A stretch of 64,000 bases of DNA from Aphis gossypii (lineage: Eukaryota; Arthropoda; Insecta; Hemiptera; Aphididae), in NCBI RefSeq assembly GCF_020184175.1, contig NC_065531.1:28479213-28543212 (forward strand), written 5' to 3'. The translations under genes and the position numbers were made by a program. The first letter of the stretch is position 1; each line of letters starts with the position of its first letter. This document shows, one piece after another, positions 28,281 to 43,139 of this stretch. A model generated the notes under the pieces. The model saw only the letters and a program-made list of their open reading frames with translations, had not been told where the DNA came from and made no database searches.

Positions 28281-30070
28281 TGTCAGACAACACAGAACCC
28301 TAACATAATGTATGAAAAAAAAAATAAAACGATGCAATAAATAACGAATTTTAAATGATAATAATAATCAATTTAAATCGAACGAATCGATTTCGTTAAT
28401 TTAATATGTATACCTATAATAGTACTTAATCGCATTGGATTTAAAATATTTTCAGCAAATATAAATTTACTTCACATCTCTCAAGTGACGAGTGCACTTA
28501 AATCTTTACTTCTTTTTATTGAGTAGTAGAATTATTTTTTATCTCAATTAAAAAATCGCTAAAATCAAAAACGTTACCCAAAAATCGTCTGAAATAACTT
28601 AAAAATATATTATATATTAAATAAGAGAGCTGCTCGCTATTGGTTGTGATTAATGTTGAAAATGTTGAGAAAATCTAAAAAAAAAAATATTTCAGGATTA
28701 AAAACATAACACATCCATTTCATTCATAAAGTATTACTTAATATATGCGTTTTGAAATGAGGTAATATTATGTCATGTCAGTTTGTTTAATCCAGATAAA
28801 GACGTGTGGGCAGAAGTGGTCTCCTAAAATTAGGCCTAGAATAGTTTCAACCTCCTTCAACTGTAAATACACATTGTACTGACATACAGCAAAGTTGCAA
28901 CAACACAATGTTGAGTTTGCCAAAACTTGGAAGATAATTTTAATGGATTCAAAATTGAATGTACCGTTATCCCAATGATACACATTTTAATAAAATATTT
29001 ATAAAGCAATAATAATAATTGACATAATCTATTATATTATATGTATACAACTGATGATAATGTGTAGGTACATAGTACACATCACACATTACGTTCTCGT
29101 TTAATTTAATATGAAAACGTTTGATATAAAACTATAATATACCTAATACTAATATGCAGAGTACACAATACTGTTTTAATTAGACATCGTTATTGTGACA
29201 TAAAACTGTGGTGAAAAAATTAGTAAGATAAGTTAAATATATGTATAACATTTCGGACAAAAATCATCATTAATTACTAGTATAATTTATTATTGCTCTA
29301 CGCAAGTACGCCATGTACTATATAGTTGTTAAGTATTCTACATGCAATTATCTCATTATATATACTCTTTAAATTGTTTAACTGTCAAAAGTTGTTTATA
29401 TTTTTCAGACTTTTCTTAAGATTTCAGATTGTTAACATATTATGTAAGATATTTATTTAATCTCTGGATATTCTACACATACGTCTGTAGTATTATTGTG
29501 GCATATTTTTTTAAAATTTCATTGTACATGTAATAACAACCGTTAACTACTAATAAATAATATTTATAATAATTATAAAAAAAAATGTAGTATCTTTCAG
29601 ATTTAACTAGAGAATGAATAAAATAATTAATAAATTATACACCGTGCGATGGCAATATTTTTACGTTTAAAAATAAGTCCTGTAATACGTCAGTAGAATA
29701 ATCATTTTAATATTTAAACATGCGAACAACAATACATTTTAGTACGTATGGCTTATGATTTATTTCAGTTTACTCGGCCGTACTGAACAAACAGTCACGT
29801 TGGTCACGTTGGATTTGTATTTTACGTAGTGGATATTATTATTATAATATATGCACCTCTATGACGATAAAATGTTCAAATGTCCGTTTAAAATTAGTAT
29901 GATCAATAAACAAAAAATCTGTCTAAATATTTCTTATATTTTGTGTTATTTGAATAGATCACTGGCACTAAAACGCATATACAAAAAAATAAATAAATCT
30001 AATAAATGTGTTTCCTGTACGGAGATAACGATGAAAAGACTGTTGAACAAAAATAATTTATGCAGTCTTA
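28281..30070. other. AT-rich non-coding stretch
   Basis: No gene is called. The segment 28770-28985 is more complex than its surroundings and is free of simple repeats. On the minus strand it opens a 71-codon frame with several cysteines but no known motif. It is discussed as a finding rather than called coding. Confidence 0.5.
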
Positions 30071-31454
30071 CCGCCTATATATAGTTCAGTAGGTAGGTAT
30101 AGGTATTTCACCGCGACATGCGACGGTGGCAACGACACCAGTCAACTGACTATGATATACGAAATTGGTAAAACTCGTTTTAAAAGACGTAATACGGACA
30201 AACTACTAACTATCAAAACATACAACATATTTCAAAGATATCTTATCGCCATCATCATTTATCTTGCTCCCATAATCTGGTGACACGTATTATATCATGT
30301 ATATACCTATATACAGAGGGGGCCTCACAGGACCAGAGTTATGGTTGGTAATTTGTCTCTGTATAGCAACAATACACATGCACATTATATACATAATATA
30401 TACACGTGTATAAGTATACGAGCACAACATAATATAATATAGTATTATACGGCTGGGTGTGCACTCGGTCAACGCTGACGTGTATTTATTTCTACGCCAT
30501 GTGTACATTATATGTATTATTATATAAAATATAGCTATTATATTGTATAGGTACGCAGGTAATAATAATAATAATATAGACTATCGTACAAATCGTATAT
30601 AGGTAACCCGTCCCGTACACTCGTGTTATAAGTCGGTAATCGACTTACGTCGGTCCACGCGGTTCTTTTACAAATTTAGTACCTCCATCGGCTGAATAAT
30701 ATACAATACATATATAGGTACCCCATACGCGTTTATTTTATCGTCGTCTAAGTAGGTATGCGTCAACGGTTTTATCATCTTATATAGGTATATCGACGTA
30801 TAGGAACGCGTCCTCTCTCTGTCCCCTGTCTCCACCATCGTTTTCCTCTCAGACGCTTAACGTGCCAGAGATTTCGTGTCACCTTATTAATGATGAATAA
30901 ATTATTTCTGGAAGTGGAGAAAAAAATCTCGGCGGCACCACCATTAGTCGTTACACGTGTGTGTGTGCGTTTCTCTCTCGCCAAGCTCCCCGCGTTGACA
31001 GGCCGCAGATAACGAATCCAATATGGCGACGACGGCGTTTTTATATTAACCGCTCTATTTATCACCCGTCACAGCGCGGCGGCAGGGTCGTTATAACGGC
31101 GCGCGCAGACGTGTCTGTGTGTAAATTCGTATTACACGGTTGTTCTCCCTTTCCGCGTCGGGGGTGGTTGCGAGCGATATAATATACGTATACGCGTATA
31201 ATAATATATTGTGGTGACAGTAAAAAAAAAAAAAAAAAAAATAAATAAATAAAAAAATCGTCGACTACTTGAAATGTGTCGAACGGCGGTCGTACGGTCG
31301 CCGCCGCGTCAAAATAAAAACAGCAGCTGCGAACGTGTTTTGCAATAAATTTCCGTCGGCCGTAACTCGTATTATTATTATTATACGCGTATTATATAGC
31401 CGATAGACACATTATACACACACACACACACGCACACGTATATGTTATTATTAT

Positions 31455-31477
31455 GCTCTGTCCGACCGCGACAGAGC
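31455..31477. other. GC-rich 8-bp hairpin
   Basis: GCTCTGTC (31455-31462) and GACAGAGC (31470-31477) form a perfect 8-bp stem with a 7-base loop. It is too short for a microRNA precursor. It may be an RNA hairpin or a palindromic binding site. Confidence 0.5.
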
Positions 31478-32369
31478 GATCGTACTATATATATATATTA
31501 CATTTATTATTCTACGCGATATATAATGGAAAAATTTAACTCGTGCAATTATTATTTTTAGAACGAATTTGCGACTCCGGGAAACAATAAAAAAAAAATC
31601 CTATTGGCATAATACGCGTAGCTATCATAATATATCGTTATTATTCAGCATACGCCACGACTGCAGTGTGTGTGTGCGCGTTTGTCGTATATACGCTGCC
31701 ATTATAATTCTACACGCTGCACGCGAGACTATAATATACGTCCGCATGAAATGGATCGATGGTTTGGTTCAGTAATTTATTTAGTCGTTTCGCCAAATAT
31801 ACGCGACTGCCCTCGGTGCCCCTAACCCCCGTGTGCGCGCCGGATCCCTCGCCCCGTTAACACAACGTACAAATCATATTATTATTATTATAACTATAGT
31901 CGAGCTACCGCGTGTAAATATATGTTTAGTGCCTATGTATATATATATACATTCGAATAAAATCAATTAAATGAGCACTGCGTCGCGAACACCGAATTAC
32001 CCGTGGGCAATAAATACTGTAAATGCGTAGTGGCAGCAGTATATTATACATATATATATATTACGCGTTTTATACGGTTTAGTTGCAATCGTCTCGATCC
32101 CCTGCAAACAATATAAATAAATACATCGCAATTGGTTTGTTTATGTGTGTTCGCAAACAACTGTTTATGTGTGTATATCCTCCGGTTCTCGCTGCTGGCT
32201 GCTATTTGGAGCGTCCTTCCCGGTCCGATTCCAATAATTTCTCGTTTAAAAGCAGACTGTTGAATCCAAATCGTCCGACCGTCCCAGACGGAACACAATT
32301 GATACTAATGATGACAACGGCGCTATAATGTACAGCATTATGTCCGTGGGCGGAAAATCAATAACCACC

Positions 32370-32391
32370 GCGACGTCCTGCTGCACGTCGC
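32370..32391. other. GC-rich 7-bp hairpin
   Basis: GCGACGT (32370-32376) and ACGTCGC (32385-32391) form a perfect stem with an 8-base loop. A second near-palindrome, ACGACTCCGCGGGTCGT, follows about ten bases later. Confidence 0.45.
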
Positions 32392-32480
32392 AACTCGCAG
32401 ACGACTCCGCGGGTCGTACGCGATATAATATTATAATGTAAGTCCGTCGTCGCAGCTATATACGTATATATAGTCATTCG

Positions 32481-34020
32481 CCCGAGTCCGTCTGTAATAA
32501 TTAAAATCGTGTTTACGACAACTCGCAATACTATTATAACGGGCCGGGAGACATAACTACTGACGAGTATATATAAGAAAAGAAAACCATTATTTCCCAG
32601 CCGTTGACGTAATGCTCTTTTCGTTTATTTGTTTCGTGAGACCTGACCCTGCAGTTCCAATTAGATCCGCTGTCGGCTTGTAATCCTCGGTTTATACTTG
32701 TGGCATTACTTGAAAGCAGAAATAAAGCCTTATGCTTTGTATACATCATGTACATGTGATATATTTTTTATTTATTTATTCGTAGTTTATTGAAGTGCTT
32801 CTTTTATGGAATCTTAGCTTTTCGAGTGACGTTTTATTGCAAAAAGTTTATACATCAAGAATATAAGTATACTTTACACGATTGTCCACCTTTGTATAAA
32901 ACGGATAATCATCATTTCTCGTTTTCCATATTAATAATACAACGGAACCTTAACAAGTCGAAATTCAAGGGAAATGCAATTTTTTTGAGTTTTAGAGAAA
33001 CATTACATTTCCACTTTATGTTTTTTTTTAATGTATATACCTACGTATATTATAAACTATAATTTCAATAATTATATAGTATATTATACACATAATTAGA
33101 TACAGTGTTATTTTGTTATTGTTATCATTTTAAGATTATTACTAAAAAATTATGATAGAAAATGTTGTGATTAAATAGTTAATAATTTTTTACATTCAAT
33201 ACCATCGTGGTACACGAGTGTAACCGATCGATCGCAACTGATAGTACCGAATGTAGGTAGTGAAAATAAATCGAATGAAAAATATAATAATCAGCGATTA
33301 AGTTAAATGATCGGAACGCGCAAACAGCTTACACAAATGATTATAAAAATTATCCGTCATTACCTATCCTCTGTTTATATTTGGAACTTAGAATGTTCGA
33401 GTTATCTATAGTTTTTTTTTCAAGTAATCAAAGTTTTTGCAAGGTAATGGCATATATCTTAACTTATCAAAGTTTTCGATTTATTGAGGTTCCATTGTAC
33501 ATTATTATATACAGATACATCATGTGTGTAATAGGAGATAAACTCATGCATATAGTTTACAAATATAATATAAAATACTTAAATAACAATGATCGTGATC
33601 GGTATATAAGTATAATCGATTTTTTTTATTCTATAGGTAGGTACCCACCTAAAAAAAAATAACACAAGAATATACTAACATCAAAATCAATTCACAAATT
33701 TATTTACTCGAATTCCATAAAACGTGTTGACTCGAGTTAAAAAAAAAAAGGTAAAAGACATCAAGTGCTATTGAACACTGTACGCAAAATAAACAGTGGG
33801 TAGGAGAGCTATGATATTTTGATAGGATTTTTCGAGAACAAAAAATAAATAAATAAAATGAAATGTCTTTCATCTCATAGGGACGGAAAAGGCCACCCGT
33901 GAGTGAAGACAGGAGATGTATAGTAAACACGAGCCATCATTTCAAAACGGTAGAGAATATTATTTTGATTTCAAAGCCAGTGGCTGATGTCCAAACACTT
34001 CAAGTGCACGTCGAGTGGAC
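32481..34020. other. Mostly AT-rich non-coding stretch
   Basis: No gene is seen. Open frames of 60-93 codons (for example around 32790-33062 and 33381-33662) are AT-biased and lack any motif. Confidence 0.5.
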
Positions 34021-34960
34021 AATTAGAGAATGCAATTCCGACGCACTCCCGTTGGCTCTCGACATAACAACATAATAATAATAATAATAATAATAATAGT
34101 CAGACATACAGCCACCGCGGTCACGGTCGTCCTACCGTATTAGGTTGCCGAAAGCAAATACACACTCAACTGTTTACACAACCGCCGCCGTAGTCGTCGT
34201 CAGAGAAAATGCGTTTAGTATAATGTATACCAACCGGGTATAAGTCTGTAATAATAATAATAATATAATAATAATAATAGTCAGACATACAGCCACCGCG
34301 GTCACGGTCGTCCTACCGTATTAGGTTGCCGAAAGCAAATACACACTCAACTGTTTACACAACCGCCGCCGTAGTCGTCGTCAGAGAAAATGCGTTTAGT
34401 ATAATGTATACCAACCGGGTATAAGTCTGTAATAATAATAATAATAATAATAATATGAAAGATCCCGACAACGTGTTATTAGTGTAGTTCCTTTAGTAAC
34501 CTGGCAGGCACCGTAGTTGAAACGCACACACACACACACACATACGACGAAACAGAAAAATGTAATACTTATAATAATAACACGGAGAAGAAGAAACATC
34601 TGCCCGACGCTTAAAACCTCCCGCTGAGGTCTTGCCGCTCGGTCTGTGTCACACACGAGCGACTTAATACCGTGTTGGAAGTGATTGTGAGTGTGTGTGT
34701 AGCACGACTGCTGGGATTTCATATCGAAGAAATTCAATTATCAACAGTATTATACACAGTATTTTACATAATATTATTTACATATGAATCCGTCGACAGC
34801 CATTCGTTATATTGAAACGTTGTCATGAGCTGTCGCGCGACACACGACCTGTGGCACGCCACAATATAATAATATAGCCGTACCCTCCCGTACCCCGCCA
34901 TATAATAACAACGCGCAGCATGGTCATGTCCGTTGGTCGTTGAATGTTACAAACTGAAAA
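34021..34960. other. CpG-rich non-coding block H
   Basis: A CpG-rich block built around the 181-bp tandem duplication. It also has a CA run (34526-34541) and GA/CG-rich flanks to about 34930. The minus-strand open frame across it is made of poly-Tyr from the TAA array and is not considered coding. Confidence 0.4.
34099..34460 (+). repeat. Perfect 181-bp tandem duplication bounded by TAA arrays
   Basis: The 151-base unique segment at 34099-34249 recurs without a single difference at 34280-34430. TAA trinucleotide arrays precede, separate and follow the two copies (about 34073-34098, 34250-34279, 34431-34456). The period is 181 bases. The likely mechanism is misalignment between the TAA arrays. 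Identity in both copies means a very recent event or an assembly artefact. Confidence 0.95.
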
Positions 34961-36900
34961 TACGACAGTAAATAAAATACACAAATATTAAAATAATAAA
35001 GATCGGGGCTTTAAGAAAATACGTTTTGCGTTACTATGTTTACAACGTATGTATAAACGGAGTAAACGGAAGCGATTTTCTCTCTGAATATTTTTTGTGG
35101 ATTGGAATTTTTGAGACGGAGGTGTTCTCCTTATTTTTTTTTTTTTTTTAATTCCAATTGGATATCAAGTTTTTATCATTATTATTATTATTTTTTTGTA
35201 TCTTAAATTGTCTAATAATAGCAATACAATTAAATAGAGTAAGTATCCAAATATTTCCAATATTATAATAATTATGTATGTAACTTTAAATTAACTTCGA
35301 AAAATAAATTTATCATTGTCACTATGATACAGTACAAAGTACTATAATAATAATAAAAAACTTTAAAGAAATATAACTAATAACTAATATAAAAAATGGT
35401 TACATAAATCTCAACACGAAAATACTACATTTTGTATAAAGTCTTTGATTTGTGATTCTGTAGTTGTATATTTTTATGTTAAAATACTTGTTTTTAAGAT
35501 TAATTATTATATATATATTTTTTTTTCATTATAATATTACTTTGAGGAAGGTAAAATTTCCACCTTAAATGTCCTAAATGTGTACACAGACTACGTAGTG
35601 TTATACGTTTTACTATAATAAATAATAATATGTAAAGTTTATATTATAATGGTAATATAATATTATGTACACGCTCACGTCCCATTTTACTAATGATGAG
35701 AACGCAAAGTGCTAAAGCCGTCTAATAACAAGTTTAAACGGTATAAGGTAATGACGTATAGTGTCAAAATGTTAAATTTAAATCATTGTTTACATCTGTG
35801 GGTGCATATTATGAATCTCCACATCACCAAGTATCACGAACGTTCAAATATAACTAATCGATTTAGTATTTAACAATAATATGTATCCACTGGCTGACTT
35901 TCACGGTTCGCGGTTAAATGAGAGATGAAAAGTGAAATATTATAATTGTATTATGGTTAAAAATAAATTTATAGAATCATTGTAATGAAATACCCTCTTT
36001 TTTTAGGTCAATCCAATTACATTAATTCATCGTTTATATCAATGTTTTAATAAATGTTGAAAATGGTTCAAACAATTACAATTTCGTAATTCGTATTACA
36101 AGTTAATTGTATTAGCTTTTCAAGGATATATAAAATGAGATACTATATATTCAGGTGAAGATTCGTATTTTAAAACAAATTTAATAAAGGTACATTATTT
36201 GATATTTATACATTCGGAACGTTAAAATGAACAATATATTGTAATAAAAATGTATATAATATTTAAACTTAATGTAATACAATTGTTTTCGTTAGCATAC
36301 GAGCATAATGCGTATGGTATATAGGTTTATTGATACAATTTTAATTATCTACCATTTTATTCAGTAAGTTAACGGCTTATGCTCCGAGGCTTAAAGTTAA
36401 ATATTAACGAGATTGTTTTAGAACATATTTTTTAATTTGTAATAACTTAGTAGATATACGATTATTATTATTTGTTCGATTGAATTCATCTATTCAGAAT
36501 TATTGAAAAATATTTATTGAATCTTACCAAGTATGAAGTCTAAGTAATATAAGTAGGTATACAACGGTATTCTGATATCGAGATGAATGATAATAATATT
36601 AGGTTATCATCTTATGGTTCATTCATGTTATATGTTAATTCATTTTACAATAATAACTAATGAACAATGGCTATCTTTCAGATATAACTGATAAACTAAC
36701 GTTGAGGACTTGCACGAATAAGCACGCTATAACTGCACAGTACGCATCTTTTATGCGAGTTTACGTAAAATAATAGTATATATTATTACCACTTCCACCT
36801 TAATATAATATAATAAATGGATACATTGTTGTCATATACTCATTTATAAATACTTTAAGCTGCGCTGTTATACTTTCAAAATATCACAATAACGTAATAA
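34961..36900. other. AT-rich non-coding stretch
   Basis: No gene, structured RNA or recognised repeat is seen. There are poly-T runs at about 35135-35149 and many A/T palindromes. Confidence 0.55.
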
Positions 36901-39080
36901 TTTAAATGCATTGAAACGGGCGCAGCGAGTAAGACGGGCGCGTTGACATAAAACTAGAGATTTTCGCTGGAGAATAAAATATGATGTTTTTTCCACGACC
37001 GTCGGTCGGTCATCGATCACGTATAATAACGCTGTTTATACATGTATGAATAAGAAAACGGTGTTTTGCGCACATATAAGAGTTGTGTGTCTCTAGAACA
37101 TAACGATAAATCACACACACACAGACGCGAGCGGGATATTTCCTCGTGCACCTCCATACACAGCAGTTATTGAGCGCAAAAAGTAAAATACACACGTACC
37201 TACATAATAATATTATATATTTTGTATGTATACAATGTATACGATATATATTGGAGACACTTTTAGATGACAATCTAAACACTATACGGTTTTATGTCCA
37301 GTACTCGGTTGTTAATCAAATCACGTTTTTTTTTTTTTTTTTGTCGAATGCAAAACGAACTCAACTGGTTTGTATACGATTATATTGGACGCGAAGACGA
37401 GACAGAATAAAATATGGCACACAAGACCGAAAACCATAATGATATCGCGCATACGAAACGCACGCATCCTACGCCGTTCGCCAATTGCGGATGATCTATT
37501 GCACATTCGAGCGCGCGTACACCGATTTTTCGTCGTACGAAACGTCGTATACTGTTACGTAGTACCCATGACGTATTTTCGACCATAAATAAATCGAGTG
37601 TGTACGAGTAGAGAAAACACGAAAATCATTCGAATCGTCGTATTGCGCATTCAAAAAGCACTGCATTCCACGATAACCCTGCAATAATGGTCGTACAACA
37701 AAAACCTTAGAGGATCGGCGGATTGCACCACACGCGCGTATATCATTATTGCTGCACATTATTATATTCGCCGAGTAGAATATTATGCAACGGCGCATAT
37801 AATATATTATTATTATCGACTACGACGGATCTGTAACGATTTTTTGCAGCCGAGCGCGCAACGAGATCAACGCCGACAACCGATGACAACCACGCCGTCA
37901 CGTCCTCATGACGGAATGCGTGGGTACCCCATTTCTTTGCCCGCCGCCGTTAATAATATTATCGGTTAATACAATATAATATAAATAATAATATAGAGTA
38001 CACGACGCGTATTAAACGAGAAGGTACGACCTGCTGCAGCGTCTAGCACAGCGATGATAAATGCGCATTTGGACGGTCGTCGGATTCGAACCGCAACCGG
38101 TAAAATATTGTCTCTCGTTGCCCGTCCGGCTCGCACCGACAGAGCAGCAGTTCATCCTTCGAGGTTTTCACATTTGTCAGCTTCTGCCCGCTGGCCGGCC
38201 GATCGATCAATCACTGGCACGGTGCTTCTACTATGTATCGGCAGCGAGTCGTTAGAGGTCGTGCACGCGGTTATGCTGCACCGTACAATGGCGTATTATA
38301 TATTATGTTATTATAATATACCTATACGAGAATACACGTGAAAAGCACAAAGGAGATAGATAATATAGTAAGTCGTACACGACGTGCGTCCTGCCGTTGC
38401 GCGTGCATACAATGCGTGCGCTGCGCGTGTGTGTCTTGGGATCATTATAATATATTTTATAAGTATATAGTTTGTCGGTTTGTTAGCGAAAGAGGAACCT
38501 GCGACTGTCCCGCGTGGATATAGTGATATCATGCCACGTAGAACTTTAGACCAACGTCCGTTTCAACGATATCGATAAATTACACCAGAAAATATTACAC
38601 GACAACTGGCCAGTACTGTAATATTATGCATACCTATATGTAATGCGAAATGCTCTCTCGGATAAATAATGTCCGCTGCAGGACTACCGTTTGAATTCGA
38701 CGGTTTGCAGTTGTAGTCGACTGATCCGTTTGAAATATTGTCCGCAGACGACTCCGACATAATAATACTAATATAATACGCCCGATATAATAACGTTTAT
38801 TACGTATTAAACGTGTATGATAATGATGTGTGATCAAGCGCTAGAATCTATTGATTATGAAAGTCTATTATTAATACGCATGTTTGTAAATCGGAAAATA
38901 GTAGACCGCATATAATATACTGTGTGTTTAAATATATTATTACTGTTATCGTCGAACGCTAATCGGTAAACACAATATTATGTCCTATCATCGATCGTTT
39001 ATTTTGCGACGCGGAGAATTTTTGATTAGTTTCGAAAGTTCTACGGAATTGCAAACGAAGGAAAGAAACGACTTTTGAAT
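36901..39080. other. CpG-rich non-coding block I
   Basis: The CpG-rich core is 37380-38320. The piece 38040-38300 has the most gene-like composition, with two overlapping plus-strand frames (95 and 64 codons). They conflict with each other, lack a domain and lack matching splice partners. An isolated tRNA B-box-like GGTTCGAATCC lies on the minus strand at about 38083, but no tRNA fold surrounds it. I call no gene. Confidence 0.4.
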
Positions 39081-42000
39081 AAAATAATAGTATGTATTTA
39101 TACTGTTGTAAAAATTAATGAGAACAAAACGTGTCTCTCTTTCCATATAGATAAATAAACGACATGTTTACTAGCTCCCACAAGTTTAATCTAAAATTAA
39201 AACAATTCTCGAGTTTCGGTTTACTATGATTTTTTTTTCGCAACATTTTTATAGCTTTTGGTAGCTACGGAATTAATAATGTGCTTGAAATCCGGTCGTG
39301 TCAACTCATTGTGTATTTTTATAAACATATATTTTATAACCTTTACATCAATAAATCAGTATATACTTAAAGATTTTTTTAGGACACAACGATGCAAGTG
39401 TATATTAATTACGTAGGATATGTTAATTCAGTTCGAAACATTCACGACTTTTTTTTTATATAATAATAACCTGTACATTTATGGTATCTGAAATCTAATA
39501 TTTGTTATCAAAATTAATTATAATTTTATAAATTATTTTTTTTATTTATAAAATCTTCAAAATATCATTAGGAAACATGATACCGTGAATACAAAAGTGT
39601 ATAAGAGTAGGTATGTTATATAATAATACTAGTTAAATAAAAAATACGAATTCTATCTTTAAGAAATAAAATCAATAGTAAAATAATAATAGGTATTATG
39701 ATTCATTGTTATTTGTACTAGTAAATATTATATACTCTTATATTATTTTTGTTATTCATTTTATCCATTAATCCTTTATGTATTTACTATAGAATAATTA
39801 AAAAATTAATTATCACGAGGTTTAAAAATTACTTTGTACCTTTATTAATTATTTTTCATTTATAACTACTCGTTTTATACTCACATTAAGCATTATTTTT
39901 ACATTAATCATAGACAATTTGTTGACAGTTGAGTGCTCTTAGTGTCTTAATACATAGGATCTAATTAATTATATATATATTATTATTATTTCAAGCTAGA
40001 ATCCATTTGTAGTACGTCCACTTTGTTGATGGCATTATTTGTAAACGTCAAGGTAAATAGTATTTAAAGGATTAGAAAGTACACTTAGTTTTTACTTTTT
40101 TTTTTACCTGAGAGAAGAATTATTATCTTACAATGCATACATATACTATAGTATAAAATACTAAGCATTATAGTGTATATACCGTTAAGTATAATATAAT
40201 GCCTGTGCCTTTATAGTTTTTAACGTACCTAAATATTAAACTGTTAAATTTGTAATACTTAATCATTTTTCTTTTAAATAAATTTATATTCATTTTTTTT
40301 TAAACAGTTTCATGTTATTTAATATAAATATATTTTTTAATAATATTATGTTACGATGTTACATTATACGATAATATTATGACAGACATTACACGTATGC
40401 AATTATTGATTTTGGAATCAATAATAAATGCTTATTGAAGATTTACAATACACGTATGTAAGTATTCATCTGTTTTGCTTAGCTTAATAAAAACTTAATT
40501 GCTGGTAGATTACAATGGTAAAAATGGTATTTACCTAACTAGATTTTGTACAAGAAAAGCAGAATTTTAAATATGCCTTTGGTGCACTACTATATTTGTC
40601 ATTTTAAGACAATATATTCTTTGGAATAATGTCTGAATATAGGTCTTATATACGTCAAAAATAGAATGGACTAGATTTAACGTTATAGTAAGGTAAGTAT
40701 AATTATTTGGAACAATATTATAATGGATCTACATTCTATACAGATTCGTCGTTTGTCGTTATAATATTATGTTTTGTAAGAACGGCCCCGGACAAGCGCT
40801 AAGTACGTCAAAATAATGACTTATTTCAAAATAAATGCAATTTTTTTTTACGGTCAATAGAATAAATTAATATAGCTGTGCGTGCAGAACATTAATAGCC
40901 TAATAAATATTATCTATGAATTAATTACAGAAATATGAATAGATAAAATCAAATTGAAGGTATTCAAACACCTACACCGCATGCATAACACACTTAGATG
41001 TATTATAGAATAGTTGTATAGTTATTTTTTGTTTTATGACACAAAGCATTAAAAAATATGTGGATACATTAAGAAGACGTACAGATGTCCGTATAGTATT
41101 TATTTCATACGCAAAGCATGGTAAACTTATGTTCGGAAAAATAGACACAGTTTTATTATTTTTTTCATGTTTAAAAACATTTACCTTGTTATCAAATCAT
41201 AAAGATAAAACCATCATGGTGTTCTTCTATGTTTTAATGTTAATAAAGCGACTTATAAAAGCATAACGAATATAGAAATTTTAAAACGTTTCAACCTCTT
41301 GTTGCAATAAAAATATCGTAAAAACTGACTAGTAAATGCACGTAAGAATATAAAATATTTATAAAAAAAAAAAAATAATTATGTTATCTAAATTTTGATA
41401 ATATGTCAATTTAAAATTTAAAATAAAAAATAAAAAAATTGATTAAATTGATTTGGTTAAGTACTAAGCATTACATACCTACTTGCATATTTATAATATG
41501 ATAACGAGTGACATCAAACTCTCTGCAGTCTAAAGTCTCAAACATGCATGTTATAGTAAAAAGTGTATCAAATTATTTAGTTTATGAAACTTGAATAGAT
41601 CACAGCAGTAATAAATGTTAAAAATAAATTGTATACTATGCACTGAACGTCTGTAATGATTCAAAAGTATAAAATTAAATTCCGAGAAATTTAAGTATCT
41701 CAAAATAATTTATTAGAAAGCTGGGATTTGCAGATGTTTACAACTAGAAGTAACTTGGACAATTTAGGACACTAGCCATTATTTGTGATCAATAATAATT
41801 CGTTCAATTTGAATTTGACAAAGGACGAAAGTAATCTAATATTATAATATTATGTAGTACATTTTGAATCTATTTAATTCAACGTTTTCTTTTAAAAATA
41901 TTCATTAATTACTAGCTAATAATTATTATTCTATCGATAGTGAGTTATAATTAGTTATGCAAATTAGATACAATTTGACAATTTAAAACAGAATATATAA

Positions 42001-43139
42001 TTATACTATATTTTACAAAAATTATAGCTAATTAATAGGTAGATACTATCAATAATGTATTGTCAGCCGATCCCATTTTTACTTGGTTAATTTAAAATTC
42101 ATGTAACGCTATAGTAGGTAATTATAGAGTCCTGAAGTTTTTTATTTGCACGTTTTCGCGAATGGTGAATGAAATAGCAGGTGATTATAGAAAACAAATT
42201 TTAATCATTTTACAAGGAGCTGTATTATAACATTTTACTTGGCATATTTGAAGAGAAACTCTCATACATTATTTTTATTAATAGTAATTATTTATTAATT
42301 ATGAACAAAAACCGATGTTTTATTTATATTTTTACCGTTTTTACATACCTATTATTATACTTGATGTATTATTTTTTTCATATTTTTTTTTTCAATTAAG
42401 AAATATAAATAAAGATTAAGTAAATTATATTGCACTTAAAAGTTGACTTATCATTGATAGGAAATCCTAAAATCATCCCTACCATACATTTATGCTTGTA
42501 AATTTATAGATTCATAGTGCTCTTTATATTAATTAGCTATACGTATGAGTAGGTTACGAGAATTTTATATTAATTTAAAGATATAATGTTAAGCATATTT
42601 TAATAATTTTTAGTGCAGAAGGCTCTAATCACTTGTCTCTTATTTTATAATATAAAACAATAATGATACTTGAATGAACAATACTTATTTTTAATTGTTG
42701 AAAATTACGATTGTACACAATTTACAAGTTCTTAAGTCATGTTGGTATTTCATTTATTTTATCGCAATTCGCAATCCGTTCACTGTTATTGGAACAGTGT
42801 AATTAATAATTATATTATTAGTATGTAATTTTTATAATATTTAACACACATTTTTATGACACATTATAATACTTAATAGTGCTTATATACTTTTATGCGG
42901 AATCGGTGTATTTAGTTTACTTAAAAAATAAAACATTTAATACACCCAACGTAATACTACCTATATATTTCATAGTAACACGATGAAGACATAAAATGTT
43001 TATTTTATTAATTTAATCGTTGAACTAAAATACTGTTGTACAATAACAATACCATTAAGAATAGGCTGTGAATTTATTTCCGGTAACTTTAAGTAATCCG
43101 AGATTCATATCTATAAGCTTTTACACCAAAACATCTGGA
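39081..43139. other. AT-rich non-coding stretch
   Basis: About 4 kb with no gene seen. One 76-codon plus-strand frame (41036-41266) is the longest and has no recognisable feature. Confidence 0.55.

Larger units (their letters stand above)
30071..32480. other. CpG-rich non-coding block G
   Basis: This is the longest of the CpG-rich blocks, strongest at 30950-31170 and 31260-31350. It includes CA/TG runs (31418-31436), a poly-A stretch (31221-31240) and two GC hairpins listed separately. Opposing open frames of 66-96 codons overlap throughout, show no domain and change frame without splice sites. I see a regulatory-looking region, not a gene. Confidence 0.4.

Noticed and set aside
34396..34737. 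113-codon minus-strand frame with poly-Tyr
   Set aside because: It is the antisense reading of the TAA array and duplicated segment.
38060..38120. tRNA-like B box GGTTCGAATCC on the minus strand
   Set aside because: The bases around it pair in only three of five T-stem positions, and no A box, anticodon arm or acceptor stem is found at the right distance.
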